Of a DNA stretch of 64,000 nucleotides, positions 22,096 through 30,737 are shown one piece after another (position 1 is the stretch's first letter; each line of letters begins with the position of its first letter). Position numbers and translations under genes: made by a program. Below the pieces are notes generated by a model that made no database searches, was not told where the DNA came from, and was given only the letters and a program-made list of their open reading frames with translations. This DNA is from Sinohyriopsis cumingii (taxonomy: Eukaryota > Mollusca > Bivalvia > Unionida > Unionidae): contig CM068827.1 of NCBI GenBank assembly GCA_028554795.2, forward strand, positions 136,966,268 to 137,030,267. Reading direction: 5' to 3'.

Positions 22096-23015
22096 GTCAC
22101 CAAAACCAATTTTACTTAACTTTACCCAGTGACAGTTCCATGGAGGTGTTTCCCAAGAACACGTTGTGCTGTTACACGGCCAAATTACCTCAGGCCATCC
22201 AGTTAGATCACGAAGCCCATTGGGAAGTGACTTTAATAGAAATGATTCACCCGACCCAAGTCCTCAATGTCCTTCCCAATCAAAATTTTTTTGATGTGGA
22301 AGTTCATGACGAGCAAATGCAACAGTGGATGGATAGCAATGTCAAATATGACAAGAAAACCCGTACACAAAAGTACACCACCTATCACTTGTTCATTCCC
22401 CCAGGCTATTATTTTAGTGGTCAACATTTGGTCAGCACCATAACCTCCAGGTTTAATGTCGTGTTTCTGAAAGCTTTGGAGCATGTTAACAAAAGTGTCA
22501 CCATGGAGTACCACAAAACAGCTCGTCGCTTCTTGATGAAATTTGAACGGAGTAAAATCCTGTCCATTTTATTTTGTCCTGAATTGTATGACATGTTGGG
22601 CGGAGACATGAACCTGAGAATGAGCATGATGAAGAAAAGCGAATTACCCATCGTTTACGACAACGAGTCTTTTAGCAAGTTATTTCGTGCCCCGATAGAA
22701 CTGAACCAAGGACTGAATTTGATGTTTGTGTACTCCGATGTGGTGGAGTATAACGTGGTGGGACACACCTCCGTACCGTTACTGCGTGTCATTCCTTTCA
22801 AAGTGGATTCTGCCACGAACACTGACGAGGAAGGTGGAAACACTTACCACGTCCACCGCGAATTTGTACATCCTCACTATTTGCCTGTCAGTAAGTCGTA
22901 TTTGGACACGGTCAACATTACTATAAAAGGAGATTTGGGACAAAATATTCCATTCACCAAAGGAAAAGTCACGGTGAAACTCCATTTTCGAAAACGGTTT
23001 TCTCACGATTCGTAA
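22092..23015 (+). CDS. Minor capsid protein (penton-type single jelly roll)
   Basis: 307 residues, intact. It starts MSHQNQFYLTLPSDSS and has HWEVTLIEMIHPTQ near residue 45, the signature of Polinton minor capsid proteins. The rest is beta-rich. The family forms the pentamers at capsid vertices. The order minor capsid, pVI-like, major capsid is the standard Polinton late block and is kept here and in the decayed copy at 46620-47485. A TATA-like TATAAAAG at 22923 inside its 3' end could serve the next gene. Confidence 0.92.
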   Translation: MSHQNQFYLTLPSDSSMEVFPKNTLCCYTAKLPQAIQLDHEAHWEVTLIEMIHPTQVLNVLPNQNFFDVEVHDEQMQQWMDSNVKYDKKTRTQKYTTYHLFIPPGYYFSGQHLVSTITSRFNVVFLKALEHVNKSVTMEYHKTARRFLMKFERSKILSILFCPELYDMLGGDMNLRMSMMKKSELPIVYDNESFSKLFRAPIELNQGLNLMFVYSDVVEYNVVGHTSVPLLRVIPFKVDSATNTDEEGGNTYHVHREFVHPHYLPVSKSYLDTVNITIKGDLGQNIPFTKGKVTVKLHFRKRFSHDS

Positions 23016-23018
23016 GTC

Positions 23019-23435
23019 ATGTATCCAGTGTACCGAGGGGTTGCTCGACAGCGAGGACACGGTTTAGGAGATATGTTAAAATCGGCCTTTCGTTCGGTGG
23101 CCCCGGTGTTGAAACCGATGGTGACACGCGGATTGCACGCATTGAAAGATGCGGCACTGACGCAAGGCAAAGAATTTCTCCAAAATGTCATCATCGACAA
23201 ACAAAACCCTAAAGAAGCCTTCATGAGGGCAGGCAAAAATGTCTTGCTGCAAACGGGCAAAGACATTTTAGGCCAACGAGAAACACCTATAAATGCCCTG
23301 CACGCTACCGAGTCAGGCATTCAGCAAGGACAAGGCAGAAAGAGACGACGAAGAAAACACCCTTTCACCAGACTTCAAGCGAGAAAGGCCAAGAAAAGAA
23401 GAACCGTTCGAGACTTAGACGTTTTCGATTATTGA
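23019..23435 (+). CDS. pVI-like capsid-internal protein
   Basis: 138 residues, intact, 3 nt after the minor capsid stop. It has a Gly-rich amphipathic N terminus (RGHGLGDMLKSAFRSVAPVL), then helices, and ends in a very basic cluster (GRKRRRRKHPF, ARKAKKRR) and DLDVFDY. Adenovirus pVI-type proteins link capsid to core and can disrupt membranes through such an amphipathic helix. The position between the capsid genes supports the call. An internally deleted copy is at 47505-47692. Confidence 0.85.
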   Translation: MYPVYRGVARQRGHGLGDMLKSAFRSVAPVLKPMVTRGLHALKDAALTQGKEFLQNVIIDKQNPKEAFMRAGKNVLLQTGKDILGQRETPINALHATESGIQQGQGRKRRRRKHPFTRLQARKAKKRRTVRDLDVFDY

Positions 23436-23452
23436 GAAAAGAGACAAAAAAA

Positions 23453-24763
23453 ATGATGCACCGAGAATCTTGCGCTTGTTCCAAGACGGAACTGGATCTG
23501 CTTGACATGCCCCCCACGATGATGACGATGCAAGAATCCCAGTGGGTGGAATTTCACCCCGTCTCCTCACTGACCGATTCCGCTCCCATCGAGTTTGAAA
23601 TCAAAGGACAGCCCGAAGATTGCATCGATCTGAATAGCAGTTACTTGTACCTGAAAGTCAAAATTCTAGATAAGACTGGAGGTGCTATAGACGATGAAGC
23701 AGTAGCTCACGTCAACAATTTCATGCATTCCTTGTTCAGTGGAGTGGACTTGTACTTGAATAACAAACTGGTCAGTAGCAGCATGGATACTTACCCTTAT
23801 CGTGCCTACCTGGAAAATCTCTTGACGTACGGAATAGATGCCAAGAACACTCATCTCAATGCCTGTGTGGTATGGGAAGCTGACGAACCTACCAAGTTTG
23901 AAATATTGGAAACTGATGAAAAGAAAGACAACAATGATGGATTTCTAGAACGAAGAAAGAGAATCACGGGAGCCGACACAAGCTTAGAACTAATGGATCT
24001 TTGCATTTGGACATGTGGTTGCAAGAAAAGTATTTGCTGAACGGGGTGGATGTCCGCCTGAGACTGAATCGTAGCAGTGCCGCTTTCCATTTGATGGCTG
24101 ATAGTGACGGTTACAAAACCAAAATCCTAGAAGCCAGACTACGTACGCCGTGCGGAAGTGTTACCTAAAGTGGAAAACGACATCAGTCAGACGTTGAGCA
24201 GAACGACTGCCAAGTATCCCATACGACGCGTGGAAGTGAAAACCTTCACCATTCCCAAGGGACAGCGATCCATGATCGAAGATCATCTGTTCCAAGGACA
24301 GTTACCCAAACGTTTGATCGTTGGTATCGTCGAGAATACAGCCTTCAACGGAGCTGCCGAAAAAAATCCTTTCTACTTTCAACACTTTGGCGTGTCCAAA
24401 TTCGAAGTCAGTCGCGATGGCAAGACCTTGTGTACCCGACCTTTCGAACCTGACTTTACCAAGAAGAATTACTTGAGATCGTACTTGTCCCTGTACGAAG
24501 CCACCGGACAGTTAGGAACCAATACCAGTCACGGTATTACGTACGAGGATTATGCAGGAGGCTACGCTTTGTGGGCTTTCGATTTCACTCCAGACCAAGG
24601 CAGCGACGAGGGACATTTCCACCCTATAAAATCCGGCCAGATTCGTGTGGAAATTCAGTTTAAAGACCGAGACCCTGATGAAACGGTGAACGTCATCCTG
24701 TATGCAGAATTCGATAATACCATAGAAATCAACAGTTTGAGAGAAGTCATCCTAGATTACTAG
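23453..24763 (+). pseudogene. Major capsid protein (double jelly roll), two frameshifts
   Basis: About 435 codons if read through two single-site shifts. Recognisable stretches are SSLTDSAPIEFEIKGQPEDC (~40-60), HVNNFMHSLFSGVDLYLNNK (~90-115) and, near the C terminus, SGQIRVEIQFK and VILYAEFDNTIEI. These are typical of Polinton hexon-like major capsid proteins, which form the trimeric capsomers. The frame is lost near 24003 (a one-base deletion by comparison with the other frame) and again near 24145. The segment between is open in a second frame. The start is the first ATG of an ATGATG pair. A degraded relative is at 47697-48790. Confidence 0.93.
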
Positions 24764-24813
24764 AAACCATGGAAGACTGTCATCCCTCTTTACCTAGTGG
24801 AGAAACTTTTAGT

Positions 24814-24998
24814 GTTGGATTATTGTTAAAAAATGTTAGATTTGTTGTTGTTTAGTGTTAAGTGATTTTTGAATAAAAAATGTTGTGTTTTGAAAAAATT
24901 GTTTGATGTTATATTGTTGGATTATTGTTAAAAATGTTAGAGTTGTTGTTTAGTGTTAAGTGATTTTTGAATAAAAAATGTTGTGTTTTGAAAAAAAT
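24814..24998 (+). repeat. Tandem duplication of a poly(A)-signal region
   Basis: Two roughly 85-bp units (24814-24898 and 24916-24997) each contain GAATAAAAAATGTTGTG. They give the late capsid transcripts two consecutive AATAAA signals, in contrast to the stem-loop ends of the terminal genes. Confidence 0.9.
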
Positions 24999-25107
24999 AC
25001 CTTTGTCTTTTGTTTAGCTATAAGAATGTTCGATTGATGCTCTTTCATTTCTTACTATCCCTCTCATGACACTCACTAAACGTTGCGACTCAAAAACCGT
25101 GTGGGGG

Positions 25108-25143
25108 GATGTTTTCCTTCACGTCCGCGCTTTGACTTTAAGA
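25108..25143 (+). promoter_or_regulatory. Repeated early-type promoter, copy A
   Basis: GATGTTTTCCTTCACGTCCG at 25108, then TTTAAG at about 25137, 54-60 nt before the ATG at 25197. The same block precedes the next two genes. Confidence 0.8.
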
Positions 25144-25196
25144 ACTGGGGTTGTTTCCAGTCTAACCATCCATTGTCGACTCATCCTCCTAAGAAG

Positions 25197-25556
25197 ATGT
25201 GCTCCAAACTAGCTAAGCTCAACGAAGCCTACGTGAATTTGCATAGGGTCAGACACAGTCTGATACCGAAGCCAGAAGAAATAGAGAATGTGAGAATGTT
25301 AAAAATCACCGAAGACCTGATAGAAGAGCTCTTCAGAGAAGAAATGAACAGGGAAAAAGAAGAATGGACAGAGAAGTACAGACTTCAGAGACAGCAGCAA
25401 CAGCAGCAACAACAACAACAGCAGCAGCAACCTGAAGCTGACAGAGGCTTTGTCGATTGTCGTATCGACACCAAAGAGTTCTTCTTCTCTTTTCGAAGAA
25501 GCAGACCTATCGCCAGAAAGTCTATCCTCAGAGGACATCGCATTCTTAGAAACTAA
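25197..25556 (+). CDS. Small coiled-coil, poly-Gln protein (terminal gene family member 1)
   Basis: 119 residues from the ATG that follows the shared promoter; the frame is open upstream but those codons precede the TATA. The N-terminal helix is KLAKLNEAYVNLHRVRHSLI, then an acidic helix, a run of about 13 Gln, and a basic tail (SFRRSRPIARK). Its N-terminal helix resembles that of the gene at 26052 in spacing and residues. It ends 26 nt before a histone-type stem-loop. Function unknown. Confidence 0.7.
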   Translation: MCSKLAKLNEAYVNLHRVRHSLIPKPEEIENVRMLKITEDLIEELFREEMNREKEEWTEKYRLQRQQQQQQQQQQQQQPEADRGFVDCRIDTKEFFFSFRRSRPIARKSILRGHRILRN

Positions 25557-25582
25557 AAGATTGCCATAGCAAACAAAAAAAC

Positions 25583-25620
25583 AGCCCTTTTCAGGGCTAC
25601 CCAATACTCTAGAAAAGAAA
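25583..25620 (+). terminator. Histone-type 3' stem-loop and downstream element (copy 3)
   Basis: AGCCCTTTTCAGGGCT (25583-25598) is followed by ACCCA, then GAAAAGAAA 13 nt past the stem (25612-25620). The outer pair is A-T instead of G-C. An AATAAA lies about 45 nt downstream as a possible back-up signal. Confidence 0.85.
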
Positions 25621-25964
25621 TAACAATCCATTTGCCAATGTGTGTAGGTAGAGTAGTGTGAAAATAAACACTAACTCTTTTTTTAAAAAAATGTGAGGGT
25701 ATGTGTTTGTGTGTTTGTGTTTGTAAGTGGTTAAGTAAGTTGGTATGGATAGTAGATTAAAATGATGTCTTTTTTGGTGTTTGAGGTGTAAATTTGGGGT
25801 TAGATTGGACTGCTTTGCATATGTGGATAGTCTATTGAAGTGATTTATAAAAAATTTTAAAATAGTGTTGGGTAGCATAAAAAGTGAGTGAGTATTTCTT
25901 TTAGGTCCGCGCGTTGTTGTTTTTTTGTCATGATGTAGGTAAGATCAATTTTATGTTTTTAGGG
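25621..25964 (+). other. Spacer between terminal genes, partly duplicated
   Basis: The 3' sequence (GTAGGTAGAGTAGTGTGAA and following) recurs after the next stem-loop at 26515. The stretch 25905-25960 recurs at 26815-26875, so the spacer was copied with the gene unit. Confidence 0.75.
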
Positions 25965-26000
25965 GATGTTTTCCTTCACGTCCGCGATTTCACTATAAAT
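25965..26000 (+). promoter_or_regulatory. Repeated early-type promoter, copy B
   Basis: GATGTTTTCCTTCACGTCCG at 25965, followed by TATAAAT at 25994-26000, 52-58 nt before the ATG at 26052. Confidence 0.85.
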
Positions 26001-26051
26001 TGAAACTCGTTCGGCAGTCCAACTACCCTTGTTGATTGATCAACACCAAAA

Positions 26052-26432
26052 ATGAACACGAGACTGGAGAAACTGTTGGAACTTCATGTGCATCTGGAAT
26101 ATGCCAGGCGCATATTAAATGAACTGGCCGCGGAAGCCATTGTGGAGGAGGGAAGGATAAGAGAGGAGGAGGAAAGAAGAAACAAAGAAGAGGAGGAGAG
26201 AAGATATAAAGAAGAAGAGGAAAGAAGATACAAAGAGGAGGAGAGAAGATACAAAGAAGAGGAGGAGGATGAGGAAAAGGAGAGAAGAAGAAGAAATTTC
26301 AGAATCCCAGAAACCGAAAATTGGGATTCTGAAGCCACATATCCTGCCTCTGCTCTCTCCCCCCAAAAGGTAAAAAGTAACTGGGGGATAAGATGTGTAT
26401 GCGGCGCCAGGCCTGGAAGGTGCCACCATTAA
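26052..26432 (+). CDS. Small Glu/Arg-rich coiled-coil protein (family member 2)
   Basis: 126 residues. The N-terminal helix is LEKLLELHVHLEYARRIL, similar in pattern to member 1. A long charged helix of EEERRYKEEE repeats (about 38-78) follows, then a neutral tail with a CVCGARPGRC cysteine cluster. The repeats probably form a single alpha helix or coiled coil. Function unknown. It has the same promoter and stem-loop as its neighbours, so it belongs to one amplified cassette. Confidence 0.7.
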   Translation: MNTRLEKLLELHVHLEYARRILNELAAEAIVEEGRIREEEERRNKEEEERRYKEEEERRYKEEERRYKEEEEDEEKERRRRNFRIPETENWDSEATYPASALSPQKVKSNWGIRCVCGARPGRCHH

Positions 26433-26460
26433 CCAGGTGTCCATGAAGTTCCAAAAAAAC

Positions 26461-26498
26461 AGCCCTTTTCAGGGCTACCCAATACTCTAGAAAAGAAA
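26461..26498 (+). terminator. Histone-type 3' stem-loop and downstream element (copy 4)
   Basis: AGCCCTTTTCAGGGCT (26461-26476), then ACCCA, and GAAAAGAAA at 26490-26498, again 13 nt past the stem. Nearly identical to copy 3 over more than 80 bp. Confidence 0.85.
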
Positions 26499-26800
26499 TA
26501 ACCATCAATTTGCCAATGTGTAGGTAGAGTAGTGTGAATATAAACACTAACTCTTTTCTAAGATAGTGTGAGGGTATGTGTTTGTGTGTTGGTGCTTGTA
26601 AGAGCTAAGGTATGTTTGTGTGAATAGTAGATTATGGGTTTCTTTATTGTTTCTTAGCGTATGTGAAGAGTATAGTTAGGGTTTTGTAAGCTCTCACGTA
26701 CGATTGTGCGGATAGTAGATTATGGATTTTGTTTATTGTTTCTTAGCGTATGTGGAGAGTATAGTTTGGGTTATATTATAAGAAATGAAAAAAAGTAGGG
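26499..26800 (+). other. Spacer with internal short duplication
   Basis: A phrase of about 60 bp (GTAGATTATGG..TTTATTGTTTCTTAGCGTATG) occurs twice (about 26625 and 26710). No gene. Confidence 0.7.
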
Positions 26801-26910
26801 GATGTTTCCTTCACGTCCGCGCGTTGCTGTTTCTTTGGTCATGATCTAGGTAAGATCAATTTTATGTTTTAGGGGGATGTTTTCCTTCACGTCCGCGCTT
26901 TCACTATAAG
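26801..26910 (+). promoter_or_regulatory. Repeated early-type promoter, copy C with doubled core
   Basis: The GATGTTTCCTTCACGTCCG core occurs at 26801 and again at 26876, followed by TATAAG at 26905-26910. This is 41-46 nt before the ATG at 26951. Confidence 0.85.
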
Positions 26911-26950
26911 AACCCACAGTATTCGTCGTTCAAACCATTCTACAAAGAAG

Positions 26951-27301
26951 ATGGCTTCTAACCAAATGGACAAAATACAAACATTGCAAGACGTTTTAGA
27001 CAACTTAGGAATGATGGAACAGATGTTAATAAGACTCGTTGAAGACCATTATTCCTATAGTCCCCATCGTGTAAAGATGGAAATTAATAACTTAAAAAAG
27101 GTAAAGGACAAGATTAGTGGTGTCATGAAAGAGATAAAGGAGGAGAAGGAGGATGAAGAGGAAAGAATAAGAATAAGCAAATGGAACGAAAAAATTGAAA
27201 AAGAAGAAGAAAATGAGAAGAGGAAGAAAGAAGAGGAGGAAGAGAAGAAGAAAGAAGAGCAGGAGAAAAAAAAAAGAAAGAGAAGAAGAGAAAGAGTGTA
27301 G
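26951..27301 (+). CDS. Small Lys/Glu-rich coiled-coil protein (family member 3)
   Basis: 116 residues. The N-terminal helix is MDKIQTLQDVLDNLGMMEQM, then a basic segment (HRVKMEINNLKKVKDK), and the C-terminal half is a continuous Lys/Glu/Arg helix ending KKRKRRRERV. It lies next to the right terminus with its stem-loop in the inverted repeat. Coding sequence is poorly conserved relative to its neighbours although promoter and 3' end are shared. Function unknown. Confidence 0.7.
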   Translation: MASNQMDKIQTLQDVLDNLGMMEQMLIRLVEDHYSYSPHRVKMEINNLKKVKDKISGVMKEIKEEKEDEEERIRISKWNEKIEKEEENEKRKKEEEEEKKKEEQEKKKRKRRRERV

Positions 27302-27370
27302 GAGATAAAATAAGAACTTGGTGGAGAAAAAGAAGAAATTAGAAGCAGAAGAAGAAGAAGAAGAAGAAGA

Positions 27371-27721
27371 AAACCCAAAGGCTCTTTTCAGGGCCAGCCA
27401 TATTTCTCCAAAAGAGAATGACTTTATTCAATTGCCTACCCCTTTTTTAAATTTAAATTTAAATTTAAATTTAAAAAATTTAAAAAAAAAAAAATCCCAT
27501 GTTCAATTCCTCTTGAGGCTAGAGTGGCCCAGGGTTTTTTCTCCATGTTCAATTCCCCTTGAGGCTAGAGTGACCCAAAACTTTTTCCCATGTTCAATTC
27601 CCCTTGAGCCTAGAGTGACCCACGATTTTTCTCCATGTTAAATTTCCATTGAGGCTAGAGTGACCCAGGGGTCTCTGTAATGCTAATTCCCATTGAGGCT
27701 AGGGTGACCCCATTCACTACT
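27371..27721 (-). repeat. Polinton right terminal inverted repeat
   Basis: 351 bp, the inverse of 10782-11129, ending CACTACT at the element boundary. It carries the same 45-bp subrepeats and AT palindrome. The inner edge holds stem-loop copy 5. Confidence 0.96.
27380..27418 (+). terminator. Histone-type 3' stem-loop and downstream element (copy 5, in the TIR)
   Basis: GGCTCTTTTCAGGGCC (27380-27395; one G-T pair in the stem) is preceded by AAACCCAAA and followed by AGCCA. AAAAGAGAA begins 14 nt further. It serves the gene ending at 27301 and is the inverted partner of copy 1. Confidence 0.85.
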
Positions 27722-27727
27722 CACCGA
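27722..27727. repeat. Polinton target-site duplication, right
   Basis: CACCGA, identical to 10776-10781. Confidence 0.95.
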
Positions 27728-27772
27728 CCCACGAGAAGCTACTGGCAAGCTTTCTCAGATGCCCACATTGAC
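27722..27772 (-). mobile_element. SINE 5'-side remainder after the Polinton
   Basis: GAGAAGCTACTGGCAAGCTT and following are the core that continues the SINE at 10668-10781. The tRNA head is missing. Confidence 0.85.
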
Positions 27773-28160
27773 TTGTATTTCTGTAACATCTAAAACAAAA
27801 ACTATGTCCATTGTAAACAAGTTCGATTTGTATGGATGCGTTCGTTGAGGCAGGTTTCATTGTATTTCTGTAACGTTTAGAACAAAAACTATGTCCATTG
27901 TAAACAAGTACCCTTTGTATGGAGGCGTTCGTTGAGGCAGGTTTCATTGTATTTCTGTAACGTTTAGAACAAAAACTATGTCCATTGTAAACAAGTACCC
28001 TTTGTATGGAGGCGTTCGTTGAGGCAGGTTTCGTTGTATTTCTGTAACGTTTTGAACAAAAACTATGTCCATTGTAAACAAGTACCCTTTGTATGGAGGC
28101 GTTCGTTGAGGCAGGTTTCATTGAATTTCTGTAACATCTAGAACAAAAACTATGAAGCTC
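27773..28160 (+). repeat. 87-bp satellite array
   Basis: About 4.5 units of 87 bp containing GGAGGCGTTCGTTGAGGCAG and AACAAAAACTATGTCCATTG. The period is a multiple of three, so a long minus-strand frame runs across it; that frame is an artefact. Confidence 0.92.
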
Positions 28161-28262
28161 ATACATAATTATTTGTTACGTTATGACATATCTACAAGGA
28201 AAGGATGAGGTCAAAGTCATACATAATTTGGGTAAGCGTAACCCCATTTTGTTTTGGTTTAG

Positions 28263-28304
28263 ACATTCATCGTTTGGGATACCAGTTAAGAAGAATTAGC
28301 CGAA
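28263..28304 (+). CDS. Thrombospondin-like exon, start of coiled coil
   Basis: A 42-nt exon between TTTAG and GTAAGT, phase 1 to phase 1. It encodes IHRLGYQLRRISR and joins both neighbours without a stop. The heptad-like spacing of hydrophobic residues leads into the oligomerisation helix. Confidence 0.75.
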
Positions 28305-28470
28305 GTAAGTATTTGATTTTTGTTTAGAACTTCTATGGTATATGATGGTAAGTGTCTCATTATATATCAATGGTTTATTGTCTCATTATATGTCAATGGT
28401 TTATTGTCTCATTATATGTCAATTGTCTATTGTCTCATTATATGTCAATGGTGTATTTTCTCATTGACAG

Positions 28471-28553
28471 AAACTTTGTGGCACAGTATGGCTCAATCTG
28501 TACGAGATTTGACGTATGCTGTGCGACAGTTACAGAGGGAAATTGAGTTGCAG
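28471..28553 (+). CDS. Thrombospondin-like exon, oligomerisation coiled coil
   Basis: Acceptor CATTGACAG, donor GTTAGT. It encodes MAQSVRDLTYAVRQLQREIE, a clear amphipathic helix matching the assembly coiled coil of group-B thrombospondins. Exits in phase 0 to 30856. Confidence 0.88.
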
Positions 28554-30060
28554 GTTAGTTAACAAATTTCATGCCCTTTGATCTTAAGTGCCATTAATGC
28601 TAGTTATCTCAATTACCGTAAATGCTAATGAATCTGAATTGCCGTTAATGCTAATTATATTAATTGCCGTTAATTTTAATGATTTTAATTGCTTTTAATG
28701 TTAATGAAGTTTACGTTTTAAATATTTTCTTCGAAACGTCATATTGAATATTTTACAGGTGATAGTTATGCCCAAATATGAGACTAAGCTACACCGCAGT
28801 TTCAAAGGTAATCATTGTAGCATGTAATTGTGATGCCTCACTATGGTTCAGTCTGATTAAAAAAGATCTCCGCTGTCCTACGTGAAGATATGACGGCGAC
28901 CGCTTAAGGGTCGTGCAGCTTTCAAAACTCTGTAAGTGAATCAAATCGTTCGGTATACCATTCATGCTCTTCATCCATACTGCTCAATCTCCAAGCGCGA
29001 AGATATAAGACTTCATCCAATTGGTTGATAAAATTAGCGATTATGGTAATAACATAGGTTACCAGAACATGACCCCTAAGCGGTCGCTGTCAGATCTTCA
29101 TGTATAATAGTGGATATCTATTTTAATCAGATTGAACACTTGTTTAGTGATTGATTGATTAATTCAATGAATGGTGCTCAATGGCACAAAGCCGCATGTA
29201 AGACTAGTGCCAAGGCTATGAGAGTACAATATTTTACTGAGACGCAAACTATTGCAGCCTATCAAGATAGGTCTTGGCAGGATTTGAACTCTTGACTCTC
29301 TGTTTGATTGGTTGATTAAGACTAATTAGTCATGGAGGCTTTAGATAAATTTCGCTAGGAAGTGATACTGTCTAGTTGTAGTACACATTTGATGTCTAAT
29401 GAAAACCGGGTTCTTGTAATTTGAGTTACTATGCATAAACTATGCATTAGTTATTCTATATATAACTCCCAGTGGTCTTGACCTTTGATATATTAATTGC
29501 AGACCAATCAGGAAACTGCCCTTCCTAAGTGTAACGAAACGACAAAAGTTTATAAAATATGGATGAAGAAATCTTGAGAAAAGTGGACTTACCATAAGGA
29601 ACCCAGTATGATATATTTTTGCCTTTAAACTCTGGGTATAACAATTAATAGGATAGTAGATCTGCCCAAATGTAGACTGTCTATAAAATGTGATGAAAAA
29701 TGGATCCAGGAAACTTGACCTTTCGAGCAAAAACTCATAAAACTACAATGTCGGCCTTGATCTTGCAACTTTCAGCGTTAGAAGCAGTAGGGGGCTGCCT
29801 CTGCACCTGGTATATTCTACTTATGAAACGTTTAGGTCCAAAAACTTAACGTATGATTTAAAACGGAAAGTCATAGTTCAGTTCTATAAACCTTGATTTT
29901 CAACTAACAGCTCCAAAACGAATTGATTTCGGCCCCTATACGTGGGTAAGGCACATGTGAAGCCTTGGGAAAAACATGACAACAGCTTGCGGACACCAAC
30001 TCGTTCTACGGTCAGACTGACTGATTTATATCGTAATGGCTATATTCCCGCCAACCCGCA
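28554..30060 (+). other. Intron with a fold-back element
   Basis: Apart from the MITE at 28844-29138, this is unique AT-rich sequence without coding signals. TTAATG-like phrases recur at 28580-28700. Confidence 0.6.
28844..29138. mobile_element. MITE-like fold-back element
   Basis: Imperfect 65-bp inverted repeats: 28844-28908 (TCTGATTAAAAAAGATCTCC..GCGACCGCTTA) against 29074-29138 in reverse complement. A single-arm relative is at 33855-33935. No coding capacity; non-autonomous DNA transposon is the likely class. Confidence 0.75.
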
Positions 30061-30069
30061 CTCTCCACC

Positions 30070-30072
<3 letters not shown>

Positions 30073-30160
<88 letters not shown>
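30073..30160. repeat. TA microsatellite
   Basis: About 43 TA units. A CTCTCTGT-rich run follows at 30243-30288 and a CA run at 30706-30735. Confidence 0.97.
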
Positions 30161-30163
<3 letters not shown>

Positions 30164-30703
30164 ATTAAATGTCATTGTTGGTGTTAATGTCTGATATAAT
30201 TCGGCGCGTGGTAACAAATACTTGTCGTTATTAATATTTCATCTCTCTCTGTGCCTGTCTCTCTGTCTCTGTCTCAGTCTCTCTCTGACGCCGTTAGAAC
30301 CAGTTTTGTTCTATAGCACACGGGCTCTTTCAGAGGTTGAGAGAGGCCCGGACCGATTCTCGAGTTTGAGGTCCCTAGGTCCTGGTTATATTGAAATTTA
30401 GAATACCAACACAAACCAATATACAAAGATTTAAAAGACAACTAATTACACAACGAAGCGGATTTATTATTTTCAGAATTGTTTATTTTAAAATCGCTTT
30501 TCGAGTCCCCTAAGGGGTTGAGACACGGGTGAAATGGCTCACAGTCGCCCCCACTCCATTTTGCCTGTTGGCAGATCGTTAATAATCCAAAGACAATTAC
30601 AGCTCACTTATCAAGTGGACATAACGCATCCATCCGATTAAAAAAAAAAGTAGCATGTGTTATGAACCCTTAACAACGACTTCTGTTATGAATTGAACAA
30701 GTC

Positions 30704-30737
<34 letters not shown>

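Larger units (their letters stand above)
10782..27721 (+). mobile_element. Polinton/Maverick (adintovirus-like) DNA element
   Basis: A 16.9-kb element bounded by inverted repeats beginning AGTAGTGAAT, with a 6-bp target duplication. It encodes the Polinton hallmark set: protein-primed family-B polymerase, retroviral-type integrase with chromodomain, FtsK/HerA-type packaging ATPase, minor and major capsid proteins, and pVI-like and small membrane proteins. I find no adenovirus-type protease in it. PolB, ATPase, integrase, major capsid, zinc-knuckle and two small genes carry stops or frameshifts, so this copy is not autonomous as read. The remaining genes are open. Confidence 0.96.

Noticed and set aside
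24769..24855. 28-residue ORF after the major capsid gene
   Set aside because: Good start context but no family likeness, and it ends within the duplicated poly(A) region; kept as 3' untranslated sequence.
26084..27378. Minus-strand Ser/Leu-rich open frames
   Set aside because: Antisense of Glu/Lys-rich coiled-coil genes.
28759..28807. Possible 49-nt exon after TTTTACAG
   Set aside because: Its inclusion shifts the next exon (30856) into a frame with an early stop; the coiled coil is continuous without it.
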